Positions 42,462 through 51,265 of a DNA stretch of 64,000 bases are shown here, one piece after another. The stretch's first letter is position 1. Each line of letters opens with the position of its first letter. Location of the stretch: contig NZ_JADFFL010000002.1 of NCBI RefSeq assembly GCF_015222005.1, forward strand, positions 434,001-498,000, written 5' to 3'. This stretch comes from Mucilaginibacter myungsuensis. Lineage in GTDB: Bacteria; Bacteroidota; Bacteroidia; Sphingobacteriales; Sphingobacteriaceae. The notes under the pieces were generated by a model, which made no database searches, was not told where the DNA came from, and saw nothing but the letters and a program-made list of their open reading frames with translations. Made by a program: the position numbers and the translations under genes.

Positions 42462-42517
42462 CGAACCCCTGTTACCAGAATGAAAATCTGGCGTCCTAAC
42501 CCCTAGACGAATGGACC
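42446..42517 (-). tRNA. tRNA-Glu (anticodon UUC)
   Basis: 72 nt, read on the minus strand. Acceptor GGTCCAT...ATGGACT with discriminator A; D-arm region TCGTCTAGGGGTTAGGA; anticodon stem-loop CCAGA-TTTTCAT-TCTGG giving TTC; T-arm AGGGG-TTCGATT-CCCCT. CCA is not encoded. A T-tailed hairpin (GCCGGTT / AACCGGC) follows. Copies of its 3' end and terminator elsewhere suggest it is an integration target. Confidence 0.96.
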
Positions 42518-42564
42518 ATCTGTTGGGCCAAAATTTTGAGGGATTATCTCTTGTTTTGGGACTG

Positions 42565-42595
42565 CAAAGGTAAGCAACAGATGATATTTTCCAAA
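42565..42595 (-). promoter_or_regulatory. Consensus Bacteroidota promoter of tRNA-Glu
   Basis: On the minus strand TTTG-N19-TACCTTTG, an exact match to the -33 TTTG and -7 TAnnTTTG elements at ideal spacing, about 48 bases before the tRNA 5' end. Confidence 0.85.
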
Positions 42596-42765
42596 TTATT
42601 TTGAAAAAAATTTAAAAAAAGTTTTTACCTGTTTGTGTAAGTTGCTCATTTGCAAATAAAAAAAGTTTATGGCTATTGTTCGCTTTGGCATTATCGACAA
42701 CGATGTTAAACATATACCGCAACCAACGGTTACCTATTTTCTACATCAGACCTTAAAATATCCTT

Positions 42766-44160
42766 ATGGAAAATACATATTATGATGCTATTGTGATCGG
42801 CGCCGGGCAGGCGGGTGTCCCGCTGGCAAAAAAGCTGGCCAAGGCAGGGAAAAAGACCGCGCTTATTGAGAAACGGTACATCGGCGGTACTTGCGTTAAC
42901 GATGGCTGCACACCTACCAAAGCCATGATCGCGTCGGCAAGGTTAGCATACCTGGCCGGGCGTGAGGACGATATGGGCGTACACATCGATGGTTTTAAAA
43001 TTGATCTGCCGGCTATCATCAAGCGTAAGGATGGCATCGTTAAGAATGCGCGCGATGGTAGCCTGCAAGTTTTAGAAAGCACAAAGGGTTTAGATGTCCT
43101 TTTCGGCGAGGCATCCTTCATCAGCGAGAAGACCTTGTCGGTTATCTTAAATAATGGGGGCACAGCCGAGATATCAGCCGGGTGGATATTCATAGATACG
43201 GGAACAGTAGCATTGATCCCCGAGATAGATGGGTTGGAAGATATCGAATACCTGACCAACACCAGCATCCTGGAGTTGACCGAGATCCCAGAGCATTTGC
43301 TGATCATTGGCGGTAATTATATCGGGTTAGAATTTGGCCAGATGTTCAAACGTTTTGGTAGCAAGGTGACGATACTGGAAAAGTCAGAAAGATTGCTAAA
43401 AAAAGAAGACAAAGATATTTCGGAGTGCCTGACCAATATCCTGACCGAAGAAAAGATAACCATACACAATAGCGCACACGTTCAGAAATTTAAGAAGAAT
43501 GCTGACGGTAAGATTGTGGCCGCGATCAGGATGGAAGATGGCAAAGACCACCAGCTTACCTGCTCGCACGTGTTGGTCGCTGCCGGGCGTGTACCGCAAA
43601 CTAAAGCGCTTAACTTGCACAACGCCGGGGTAGAGTTAGACGACAAAGGTTTTATTAAGGTTGATGGCTACCTGGAAACCAACGTTAAAGGCATCTACGC
43701 GCTGGGTGATGTAAAGGGCGGCCCGCAATTCACGCATATTGCCTACAACGACTATACCATCGTCTATCGTAACCTGATCGAAGGTACTAACTACAACACC
43801 GCGGATCGACCTGTGCCTTACTGCATGTTCACCGATCCGCAGTTGGGCCGGGTGGGCATTACCGAGCAGGAAGCCAAAAACCAGAAACTGAACTATAAAA
43901 TAGCTACCTTGAGCATGGAACGCGTGGCACGTGCCGCAGAGGTTAGTGAGACCCGTGGTATGATGAAAGCGGTGGTGGATGCCGACAGCAAGCAGATATT
44001 GGGCGCGGCCATCATAGGCGAGCAAGGCGGCGAGATCATGAGTGTATTGCAAATGGCGATGGAAGGCGGGATCACTTACGATCGTATCCGATACTGCGTA
44101 TTTGCACACCCCACGTATTCCGAATCGTTGAATAATCTTTTTATGTCGATAGAGGACTAA
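42766..44160 (+). CDS. FAD-dependent pyridine nucleotide-disulfide oxidoreductase
   Basis: 464 aa, like mercuric reductase/lipoamide dehydrogenase. FAD-binding GAGQAGVPLAKKLAKAGKKTALIEK (12-36); redox-active GGTCVNDGCTPTK with C43 and C48; NAD(P)-binding GGNYIGLEFGQMFKRFGSKVTILEK; second FAD motif YALGDVKGGPQFTH; C-terminal FAHPTYSESL with the His-Glu dyad of disulfide reductases. The dyad and both Cys suggest it reduces a small disulfide with NAD(P)H. Its stop codon overlaps the start of the ABC ATPase gene by one base, tying it to the thiol cluster, where oxidised ergothioneine is a candidate substrate. Confidence 0.9.
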   Translation: MENTYYDAIVIGAGQAGVPLAKKLAKAGKKTALIEKRYIGGTCVNDGCTPTKAMIASARLAYLAGREDDMGVHIDGFKIDLPAIIKRKDGIVKNARDGSLQVLESTKGLDVLFGEASFISEKTLSVILNNGGTAEISAGWIFIDTGTVALIPEIDGLEDIEYLTNTSILELTEIPEHLLIIGGNYIGLEFGQMFKRFGSKVTILEKSERLLKKEDKDISECLTNILTEEKITIHNSAHVQKFKKNADGKIVAAIRMEDGKDHQLTCSHVLVAAGRVPQTKALNLHNAGVELDDKGFIKVDGYLETNVKGIYALGDVKGGPQFTHIAYNDYTIVYRNLIEGTNYNTADRPVPYCMFTDPQLGRVGITEQEAKNQKLNYKIATLSMERVARAAEVSETRGMMKAVVDADSKQILGAAIIGEQGGEIMSVLQMAMEGGITYDRIRYCVFAHPTYSESLNNLFMSIED

Positions 44161-45059
44161 TGATCAAAGTCGAGAACCTGAGTAAATATTTTGGAGAAAT
44201 AAGAGCTGTTGATGAGGTTTCATTCGAGGTAGCCGAAGGGGAGAATCTGGTGCTACTGGGCACCAGTGGCTGTGGCAAGACCACCACGCTTAAAATGATC
44301 AACCGCCTGATAGAGCCGACATCGGGATCCGTCTTTATCAATGATCAGAACATCATGGATCAGCAGCCCGAATCCTTGCGACTTGGCATCGGCTATGTGC
44401 TGCAAAACACTGGACTGTTCCCTCACTACACCATCGAAGAAAATATTGCTGTTGTGCCCCAGCTATTGGGTTGGGATCACGCCCGAATAAAAGAACGCAC
44501 GCAACAACTGATCGGCAAACTACATCTGGATGCGTCATTACTAAAAGTATATCCTGCGCAGTTAAGCGGAGGGCAGCAGCAACGTGTGGGGCTTGCCCGC
44601 GCCTTAATGGCCGATCCGCCTACATTGCTGATGGATGAACCCTTTGGTGCGCTTGATAACGTGACCCGTGCCGGTATCCGCAAAGAATTCCTTCAATTAG
44701 ATGAACTGACCCGAAAGACCATCATCATGGTCACTCATGATGTGCAGGAGGCCTTTGAATTGGGCGATCGCATCTGCCTGATGGATAAGGGTCGCGTGGT
44801 ACAGATCGGTACGCCGAAAGAGTTGTTGTTCCAACCCGCCGATCAATTTGTGAGCACGTTCTTGCAAAGCGACAGATTGCAACTGGAATTTCGTTCGGTC
44901 ACTCTTAATGATATTCGCGAGCATCTTCCCAAAACAGATACGGTCAATAAAGATCAGAGTCTTTGGTCGGCTATGGAAAGTGCCGATAAAGACGGAGTTG
45001 CGGATCTGAGTCAATTGATGAATGCGTTCAACCAATACCAAACCAAAATAAAGGCATGA
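44160..45059 (+). CDS. ABC ATPase of OpuCA/EgtV type
   Basis: 299 aa. Walker A GTSGCGKTT (34-42), signature LSGGQQQRVGLARAL, Walker B LLMDEPFGALD and H-loop MVTHD. Sequence style is that of quaternary-amine importers (IKVENLSKYFGEIRAVDEVSFEV). The C-terminal CBS pair usual in osmoregulatory OpuCA/OpuAA is absent; the tail is only about 60 residues, which argues against osmotic gating. It overlaps the previous gene by one base and the next by four, so the importer is made with the disulfide reductase. Confidence 0.9.
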   Translation: MIKVENLSKYFGEIRAVDEVSFEVAEGENLVLLGTSGCGKTTTLKMINRLIEPTSGSVFINDQNIMDQQPESLRLGIGYVLQNTGLFPHYTIEENIAVVPQLLGWDHARIKERTQQLIGKLHLDASLLKVYPAQLSGGQQQRVGLARALMADPPTLLMDEPFGALDNVTRAGIRKEFLQLDELTRKTIIMVTHDVQEAFELGDRICLMDKGRVVQIGTPKELLFQPADQFVSTFLQSDRLQLEFRSVTLNDIREHLPKTDTVNKDQSLWSAMESADKDGVADLSQLMNAFNQYQTKIKA

Positions 45060-46624
45060 AGGATCAGCAAAATTTATGGGCCTTTATGTACCAGGAGTCG
45101 GATAAACTGCTGACCCAAACGTTGCAGCATATCGGGTTGACTTTCATCTCGCTCATCATAGCGGTGTTGGTCGGTTTGCCGTTGGGGATATTTATCGCAC
45201 GTAAAAAGCGATATTCGGGCGCGGTGTTGGGCATCGCCGGAGTTATGCAGACCATTCCAAGCATCGCCTTGCTTGGTTTTATGATACCGTTATTAGGCAT
45301 TGGTGCTAAGCCTGCTATAGTGGCCCTATTCATCTACGCGCTATTACCTATCATCCGTAATACTTACACCGGCATTTTAGGTGTCGACGCTTTTGTTACC
45401 GAGGCTGCCACCGCTATGGGAATGAGCAAAAAGCAGATCCTATTCAAAGTAGAATTGCCCTTGGCCATGCCCGTTATCCTTGCAGGGATACGTACCGCTA
45501 CGGTAATCAACGTAGGCGTAGCCACGCTCGCTTCCTTTATTGCCGCCGGTGGCTTGGGAGAGTTCATCTTTGGAGGGATATCGCTCAATAATACCAACAT
45601 GATCCTCGCCGGGGCCATACCTGCGGCCTTACTGGCTATTATCTTCGACTTTTTATTGTCACGACTACAGAACATCAGGCTTAAGAAGCTAAAACCTGCT
45701 ACTGCCACTATACCCGTGCTACTGCTAATTTTAGCGTCGCTCTACTTCATTCCATCTGCCTACGGCAGTAAGCTATTAGCCGGCTTTACGCCCGAGTTTA
45801 TGGGAAGGCAGGACGGTGACCTTGGCCTGAAACAAAAGTATGGCTTAAAGATCCGCACCATTGTGATCAGCGATGCGGTGATGTATAAAGCCGCTTTCGA
45901 AAAAGAACTGGATGTGATCAGTGGTTACTCTACTGATGGTCGTCTGAAAGCTTTTGGCCTGATGGTGCTTCAGGATGACAAGGGCATCTTCCCGCCTTAC
46001 TATGCTGCGCCCATCGTTCGGCAGTCGTCGTTAAAAAAGTTCCCGGATCTGGAAAAGACCTTGGATCTATTAGCCGGCCACATCAACGATTCTATCATGA
46101 CAGAGTTGAATTATCGCACCGACTATCTGCACCAAAGCCCGGAACGCGTGGCAAAGGATTTTTTAGTGGAGCAACGATTATTTAAACCATCGTGCAATGG
46201 GACGGACGGCGTTGTCCGCATCGGTTCAAAGATTTTTGGCGAGCAGTATATTTTGGCGCAGATGTACAGCATGCTGATACAGGGTTACACCAACCACTCA
46301 GTATCCACAAAAACAGGTTTGGGCGGCACCAAGATATGTTTCGACGCGCTGACCAATGATCAGATAGATCTGTATCCCGAATACACCGGCACCGGTCTGC
46401 TGGTGCTTTTGCAACCTGACAGTAAAATTGTTGATAGTCTAACTGTAGATAAAAATAAGACCTACAACTTTGTGCGAACCGAGTTCGTAAAAAAGTATAA
46501 CATCGCCTGGCTAAAACCGATAGGGTTTAATAATTCATACGCATTGATGATGCGACAAAAACAGTCGGATCAATTAGGTGTTAAAACAATATCCGATCTG
46601 AAGAAATATCTGGACAAGAAGTAA
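45056..46624 (+). CDS. Fused ABC permease and circularly permuted substrate-binding protein (EgtU-like)
   Basis: 522 aa. Residues about 1-210 are an OpuCB-type permease (five or six helices, EAA loop VTEAATAMGMSKKQILFKVELPLA), then one more helix (about 222-240). The binding domain follows in unusual order. Residues 243-370 (GFTPEFMGRQDGDLG...ISGYSTDGRL...FPPYYAAPIVR...SPERVAKDFL) match the C-terminal half of OpuCC/EgtU proteins. Residues 386-522 (VVRIGSKIFGEQYIL...LGGTKICFDAL...LYPEYTGTG...WLKPIGFNNSYAL...KTISDLKKYL) match the N-terminal half. Position next to egtB-egtD suggests ergothioneine; betaine or choline remain possible. Confidence 0.88.
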   Translation: MKDQQNLWAFMYQESDKLLTQTLQHIGLTFISLIIAVLVGLPLGIFIARKKRYSGAVLGIAGVMQTIPSIALLGFMIPLLGIGAKPAIVALFIYALLPIIRNTYTGILGVDAFVTEAATAMGMSKKQILFKVELPLAMPVILAGIRTATVINVGVATLASFIAAGGLGEFIFGGISLNNTNMILAGAIPAALLAIIFDFLLSRLQNIRLKKLKPATATIPVLLLILASLYFIPSAYGSKLLAGFTPEFMGRQDGDLGLKQKYGLKIRTIVISDAVMYKAAFEKELDVISGYSTDGRLKAFGLMVLQDDKGIFPPYYAAPIVRQSSLKKFPDLEKTLDLLAGHINDSIMTELNYRTDYLHQSPERVAKDFLVEQRLFKPSCNGTDGVVRIGSKIFGEQYILAQMYSMLIQGYTNHSVSTKTGLGGTKICFDALTNDQIDLYPEYTGTGLLVLLQPDSKIVDSLTVDKNKTYNFVRTEFVKKYNIAWLKPIGFNNSYALMMRQKQSDQLGVKTISDLKKYLDKK

Positions 46625-46781
46625 TTCAGACCGGCAACCAAAGTCCGCTTAGGCGGCAGCAAAAACCAAATGAAAATGCTTTAGGTACGATCTATTCCGG
46701 TCGGCGCAGAGCATATTAATTAACCAAATATCTTGCGCTTTTTTTAAGAGGGCGGGAGATAAATATGCATCGCCCTACAAA

Positions 46782-47939
46782 ATGGCTTCATCGGAACTGA
46801 TAGCTCGTTATCACCAAATTCGTAAACATACCGAGGATATCTGCTCGCACCTGCAAACTGAGGATTACGTGGTGCAGCCCGTGGCCGATGTGAGTCCGCC
46901 TAAATGGCATTTGGGCCATACCACCTGGTTTTTTGAGACCTTTATCCTGAAGCCTTATTTTATGGGCTATCAGGAATTCAACCCTAATTACAATTTCGTT
47001 TTCAATAGCTATTACGAGACCGTCGGCACTCGCGTCATACGAACAGATAGAGGGAATTTGAGCCGACCGTCCGTCATCGATATTTACAGTTACCGCGGTT
47101 ATGTAGATAAGGCTATGGACGACTTTCTTTGCGCCGAACCATCTATCGAGGTAAAAGAACTGCTGATCCTTGGTTTTAATCATGAGCAGCAACATCAAGA
47201 GTTACTCTATTACGATATCAAATACATCCTGGGCAATAATCCGCTGTTCCCGGCTTACAACAAAGCCTACCACATGCCTAAATTGGAGAAGACCGGCAGA
47301 GACTTTATCCGCATCAGCGAAGGTGTTTACGAGGTCGGTTATCAGGGCGATGATTTCTGTTTCGATAACGAATTGAACCGGCACAAGGTGTACCTAAATG
47401 ATTTTGAAATAAGTCCCGACCTGGTTACCAACGGCGAATATCTGGAATTTATCAATGCTAACGGCTATCACGATTTCCGCTATTGGCATATGGAAGGCTG
47501 GGGCTGGGTAAATGATAACAAAGTGGAGTGCCCCATGTATTGGCACAACATTGATGGGGAGTGGCATACCTACACCTTCCGTGGGTTAGAAAAACTGAAC
47601 CTTGATGAGCCGGTAGGCCATATCAGTTATTACGAGGCTTACGCCTATGCATCGTGGCGGGGTATGCGCTTGCCTACCGAGTTTGAGTGGGAGGTAGCCG
47701 CGCCGCAACTTAACTGGGGCCACGCCTGGGAGTGGACCGAGAGCGCCTACCTGCCTTACCCGGGTTTCAGCAAGGCACCGGGAGCTATTGGCGAATACAA
47801 TGGCAAATTTATGGTGAACCAAAAAGTGTTGCGGGGCGCATCAGTAGCTACGCCGCCGGGGCACGGGCGGGTCACCTATCGTAATTTTTTCCATCCCAAT
47901 TTGCGGTGGCTGTTCAACGGCATCCGGTTGGCTAAATAA
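46782..47939 (+). CDS. egtB: Ergothioneine biosynthesis sulfoxide synthase EgtB
   Basis: 385 aa. It uses iron and O2 to join a thiol (gamma-Glu-Cys or Cys) to trimethylhistidine. N-terminal DinB-like domain with iron-ligand histidines H46 (LGHTTWFFE), H134 and H138 (NHEQQHQELL). C-terminal FGE/formylglycine-like domain with EISPDLVTNGEYLEFI, RLPTEFEWE and the closing RNFFHPNLRWLFNGIRLA. Slightly shorter than many homologues. A 157-base gap separates it from the transporter, so it may have its own promoter. egtD follows after 4 bases. Confidence 0.94.
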   Translation: MASSELIARYHQIRKHTEDICSHLQTEDYVVQPVADVSPPKWHLGHTTWFFETFILKPYFMGYQEFNPNYNFVFNSYYETVGTRVIRTDRGNLSRPSVIDIYSYRGYVDKAMDDFLCAEPSIEVKELLILGFNHEQQHQELLYYDIKYILGNNPLFPAYNKAYHMPKLEKTGRDFIRISEGVYEVGYQGDDFCFDNELNRHKVYLNDFEISPDLVTNGEYLEFINANGYHDFRYWHMEGWGWVNDNKVECPMYWHNIDGEWHTYTFRGLEKLNLDEPVGHISYYEAYAYASWRGMRLPTEFEWEVAAPQLNWGHAWEWTESAYLPYPGFSKAPGAIGEYNGKFMVNQKVLRGASVATPPGHGRVTYRNFFHPNLRWLFNGIRLAK

Positions 47940-47943
47940 ACCT

Positions 47944-48942
47944 ATGAAGAACACTATGGAAGCATTATTAAAACTAAGGGCCATCTTCCCTGAGAACTTT
48001 AACGCTCAATTTTATATTGATGTGATCAACGGTCTGCAGTCGGAGCCGAAGCATTTGGATGCCAAATATTTTTACGATGCTGAGGGTGATAAGCTTTTTC
48101 AGCAGATCATGAATTGTGAGGAGTATTATCTCACCGATTGCGAAATGGAGATATTCCGTCAGCAAACGGCAGAGCTTTCAGAAGTGATCATGCAAGGCGG
48201 CCAACCATTCGACCTGATCGAACTCGGTGCCGGCGATGCCACCAAATCTACTCACCTGCTGCGCGATCTGATCAAACAAGAAGCAGATTTTACCTACCTG
48301 CCGATAGATATCTCAAGTCATGTGATATCTACCTTGAACGCAACACTGCCGCTATCCGTACCCGGCCTAAAGATCAAAGGCCTGCAAGGCGAATATTTTG
48401 AGATGCTGAAAAAAGCGGCCGACATATCAACCAACCGTAAGGTGGTACTTTTTATGGGTGCTAACATCGGTAATATGCCGGTGGCTGATGCCGAAGACTT
48501 TTGTGAGGAGTTACGCCGCAACTTAAACCCGGGAGATATGGTGCTGATCGGCTTCGACCTGAAGAAAAACCCGGAGACCATCCTGGCCGCTTATAACGAT
48601 AGCGAAGGCATCACCAAGGAATTTAACCTGAATCTGCTCCGCCGGATCAACCGCGAGTTAGGTGCTAATTTTAATGTCGATACCTTCCACCACTATGCTA
48701 TGTATGACCCAGAGACCGGGTCATGCAAAAGCTACCTGGTGAGTTTAAAAGAACAGGTGGTGACCTTCCCCGATGGCGAAGAGATCCACTTTAAACGCGA
48801 CGAATACATTTGGATGGAGATATCTCAAAAATATAGTCTGGACCAAACGAAAGAGTTCGCTTTAAGATCAGGCTTTAAGCCGGTGGCTAACTTTTTTGAT
48901 AGTAAGGGGTGGTTTGTTGATGCGGTTTGGGTGGCAGAGTAG
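47944..48942 (+). CDS. egtD: L-histidine N-alpha-methyltransferase EgtD
   Basis: 332 aa (a second ATG lies four codons in). It trimethylates histidine to hercynine with three SAM. Motifs: KYFYDAEGDKLFQQI and EEYYLTDCEMEI at the N-terminus, SAM-binding LIELGAGDATK (91-101), and FMGANIGNM, the usual SSIGN-type loop. Together with EgtB it completes the two core steps; EgtA, EgtC and EgtE genes are not present here. Organisms with only EgtB-EgtD must supply the C-S lyase from elsewhere. Confidence 0.94.
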   Translation: MKNTMEALLKLRAIFPENFNAQFYIDVINGLQSEPKHLDAKYFYDAEGDKLFQQIMNCEEYYLTDCEMEIFRQQTAELSEVIMQGGQPFDLIELGAGDATKSTHLLRDLIKQEADFTYLPIDISSHVISTLNATLPLSVPGLKIKGLQGEYFEMLKKAADISTNRKVVLFMGANIGNMPVADAEDFCEELRRNLNPGDMVLIGFDLKKNPETILAAYNDSEGITKEFNLNLLRRINRELGANFNVDTFHHYAMYDPETGSCKSYLVSLKEQVVTFPDGEEIHFKRDEYIWMEISQKYSLDQTKEFALRSGFKPVANFFDSKGWFVDAVWVAE

Positions 48943-49311
48943 GCTGCTGCGCGTCATTGGGTCATTTGCCTTCGGCTGTCATTGGGTCATTGCTTCGTCG
49001 AGAAAGTTGACAAAGGTTAACATTTTCAAACATTCATAAAATATTAATTATCAAGTAGTTATATAAAAATCATAGTAAATGTTGTAAACCCTGTTTTGGC
49101 TGCGGCCGGGACTTTTACACTACCTTATCCCGGCGCGAGTTTAAGGGCAGATATGCGCGTAGGGTTTAGGGTTAACTTGTGCCTTGTCCCGAATAAACTA
49201 AGGTCATCCTGAACTTGTTTCAGGACCTCATTACGGAGGTCTTTGTCACGAGGTGAATTTGCACGTGGGGTACTGAAATAAATTTAGTATGACTTGGCCC
49301 CGATCGTTTGA
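48943..49311. repeat. Repeat-rich gene-free stretch after egtD
   Basis: Two copies of GTCATTGGGTCATT (48953-48966 and 48978-48991). Then an imperfect inverted repeat 49203-49293: GTCATCCTGAACTTGTTTCAG pairs with CTGAAATAAATTTAGTATGAC. The latter has a second family member at 52386-52477. No gene is present. Confidence 0.7.
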
Positions 49312-50349
49312 TCACCTACGCTGCTTCGCCAACCAAGCCTGATAAGCCGCTTTCCCACGCTCAAATTCCGCTTCGGTCGCATAAAACTTGTGCGACTTAT
49401 CGTTCTTATCTACATTCAGAACGTAATAGATATAATTAGTGGTGGCCGGATAAAGAGCGGCTTTGATGGAACTTTCAGACACTGACGATATTGGTCCGGG
49501 AGGTAAACCGACAACCTTGCGGGTATTATAAGGCGAGTTCGACTCCAGGTCGCTTCTGTTGATCACCCCGTCCCAGCGGCCTTCCATCTTGGCTATGTAA
49601 ACGGCGGTCTGGTCTATCCCCAGTGGCATCCCCTTTTTAAGGCGGTTATAGATCACAGAGGCTACGATGGACCGCTCATCGTCAAACCGCGATTCTGTTT
49701 CGATAAGGGATGCTATGGTGATCACCTGATGCGGGGTCAGGTTTAATTTAGCCGCCTGATCTGCGAACTCCGGTTTCCAATGTTTCTTAAACTCCACCAC
49801 CATTTTCTCGATGATGGCCGGGGTTGTAACAGAGCGCGAAAGATCATACGTGTTCGGGTACATATAGCCTTCAAGGTTCTTGGCCTGCGGGGCTATGTCT
49901 TTGATGACGGATACATCCTTCATCAATTCAAGTACCGCATCTTCGCTTCCTGTTTGGTCTTGCGGAAATTGCTTCGCGATCCTTTTAGCGATATCAAAGC
50001 GGGTAAAACCTTCGGGGACGGTTAATCTCACTGTGCGTAGTTTGCCATTTTTTAGTTCTGCCAATACTTCAAGCGGTGTGATCGGCGACTTGAATTGGTA
50101 CTCGCCGGCTTGTATCTCTGTCGCGCCACCGTTAACTTTCAAATAAACCTTCAGCGGAATTTCCGATGACAGGACACCTTCTGACGTAAGCTTCGCGATC
50201 ACCTGGTTGGGCGAAGATCCGGGCGGGATCGTTATGAACTGGTCGCTCTTATTGTGTGCTTGTGGTCCGTTCAATGACCGATAGGTCCAAAATGTAATGC
50301 CGATAACAGCTAATATCACTAAGACGATGAGAACCTTTATAATTTTCAT
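49312..50349 (-). CDS. mltG: Endolytic murein transglycosylase MltG
   Basis: 345 aa. One N-terminal membrane helix (about 5-25), a LysM-like region (about 38-100, ITIPPGSSPNQVIAKLTSEGVLSS), then the YceG catalytic domain: LEGYMYPNTYDLSR, ITIASLIETESRFDDER with the catalytic Glu, VIYNRLKKGMPLGIDQTAVYI and NSPYNTRKVVGLPPGPISS. It cuts nascent glycan strands at the inner membrane to set chain length. Monocistronic. Confidence 0.95.
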   Translation of the reverse strand: MKIIKVLIVLVILAVIGITFWTYRSLNGPQAHNKSDQFITIPPGSSPNQVIAKLTSEGVLSSEIPLKVYLKVNGGATEIQAGEYQFKSPITPLEVLAELKNGKLRTVRLTVPEGFTRFDIAKRIAKQFPQDQTGSEDAVLELMKDVSVIKDIAPQAKNLEGYMYPNTYDLSRSVTTPAIIEKMVVEFKKHWKPEFADQAAKLNLTPHQVITIASLIETESRFDDERSIVASVIYNRLKKGMPLGIDQTAVYIAKMEGRWDGVINRSDLESNSPYNTRKVVGLPPGPISSVSESSIKAALYPATTNYIYYVLNVDKNDKSHKFYATEAEFERGKAAYQAWLAKQRR

Positions 50350-50464
50350 AGTATGGCTTCAATTTAATTCGGGTACGAATATAGACACTAAGGTATAACA
50401 AGTTTTTATCTTCTGTCGGCGCGATCTTAAGGACGCGCCGCTGCGTTAGCAGCATATTTTATCA

Positions 50465-51265
50465 TTATTTCCCTACCAACTGATACTCGCCCCACAGATC
50501 GGTCGGTGTCCACGATTCGGTGTAGCCCAGAGCTAATCGTGGGTTGGTTACTACAAAGGCAGTTGTCTCGCCATCCGGGCCTGTAGCGACAGACATTCCG
50601 GGTGTCTCGTTCTGCGGGATCCCGTTCAGTTTGATATTGTAGTAGAACTTTTGACCTTTTACCGGGCTTAGCCCCAAATTTTTCAGATCGATAGCCAACT
50701 CGTAAGTATAAACCATTTTACTATCTATCAGTGATACCGCTTTAATACCATCCTCGTTATAAATAGACACCGTATCTAAGCCCGATATCCCATTTACTTT
50801 TATCCATTTCATCTTAGCTACCATACGGTCATTGTTCAGCGCGGCTATCGAGTCTACTTTTCGCGACAATTCTTGGGGGTTTGCAGCCGTTGATGTCTCG
50901 CCATCAAGATCAAGTTGAGGCCGGTTCTTTTTGTCAAACATAGGGTAACAGATGGTCATCGCATCCGCATCTAACTTTTTAGAACTTTTATTGACAGAGA
51001 ACGCCAGTCCCCCGTTCACGATCTTGGTAATGATCTTTCGGTCGGATGCCTGCACGGTAAGGTATAGTCGTTGTTGGTCGTTAGCGACGGTATAAAATAT
51101 GTTGGTGGCTTTATTGTAAGCGCGGAGAGGCCCCCATTCCGTCGCCTTACCATCTGTTTTAACCTGAGCAGGCGCGTGAATGTTAGCTTTTTGCACCGTC
51201 GGTAATTTCTGTGCAGAAACATGCAATACTGTACAGCAAAATATGGATAATAATAAGGTCTTCAT
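50465..51265 (-). CDS. Secreted CBM9-like protein (paralogue 2)
   Basis: 266 aa. Signal peptide to about 18 (CCTVLHVSAQ). Mature part begins KLPTVQKANIHAPAQVKTDGKATEWGPLRAYN...TVANDQQRLYLTVQASD. The ending, ESWTPTDLWGEYQLVGK, is shared with the next gene upstream. Same fold and layout as the proteins at 11.9 and 51.5 kb. It lies 219 bases from its tandem paralogue on the same strand. No enzyme domain; ligand unknown. Confidence 0.75.
   Translation of the reverse strand: MKTLLLSIFCCTVLHVSAQKLPTVQKANIHAPAQVKTDGKATEWGPLRAYNKATNIFYTVANDQQRLYLTVQASDRKIITKIVNGGLAFSVNKSSKKLDADAMTICYPMFDKKNRPQLDLDGETSTAANPQELSRKVDSIAALNNDRMVAKMKWIKVNGISGLDTVSIYNEDGIKAVSLIDSKMVYTYELAIDLKNLGLSPVKGQKFYYNIKLNGIPQNETPGMSVATGPDGETTAFVVTNPRLALGYTESWTPTDLWGEYQLVGK

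Noticed and set aside
42223..42483. An 86-codon open frame ending RGIEPLLPE
   Set aside because: It runs through the tRNA-Glu terminator and into the tRNA gene on the other strand; the tail is the translated tRNA, not a protein.
26307..42517. Possible prophage or conjugative element
   Set aside because: No integrase, relaxase, portal, capsid or type IV secretion gene is present; only att-like repeats and cargo-type genes are seen.
45056..46624. Two complete binding domains in the fused permease protein
   Set aside because: Each half-motif occurs once only (one GFTPEF block, one RIGSKIFGEQ block), and about 280 residues fit a single domain.
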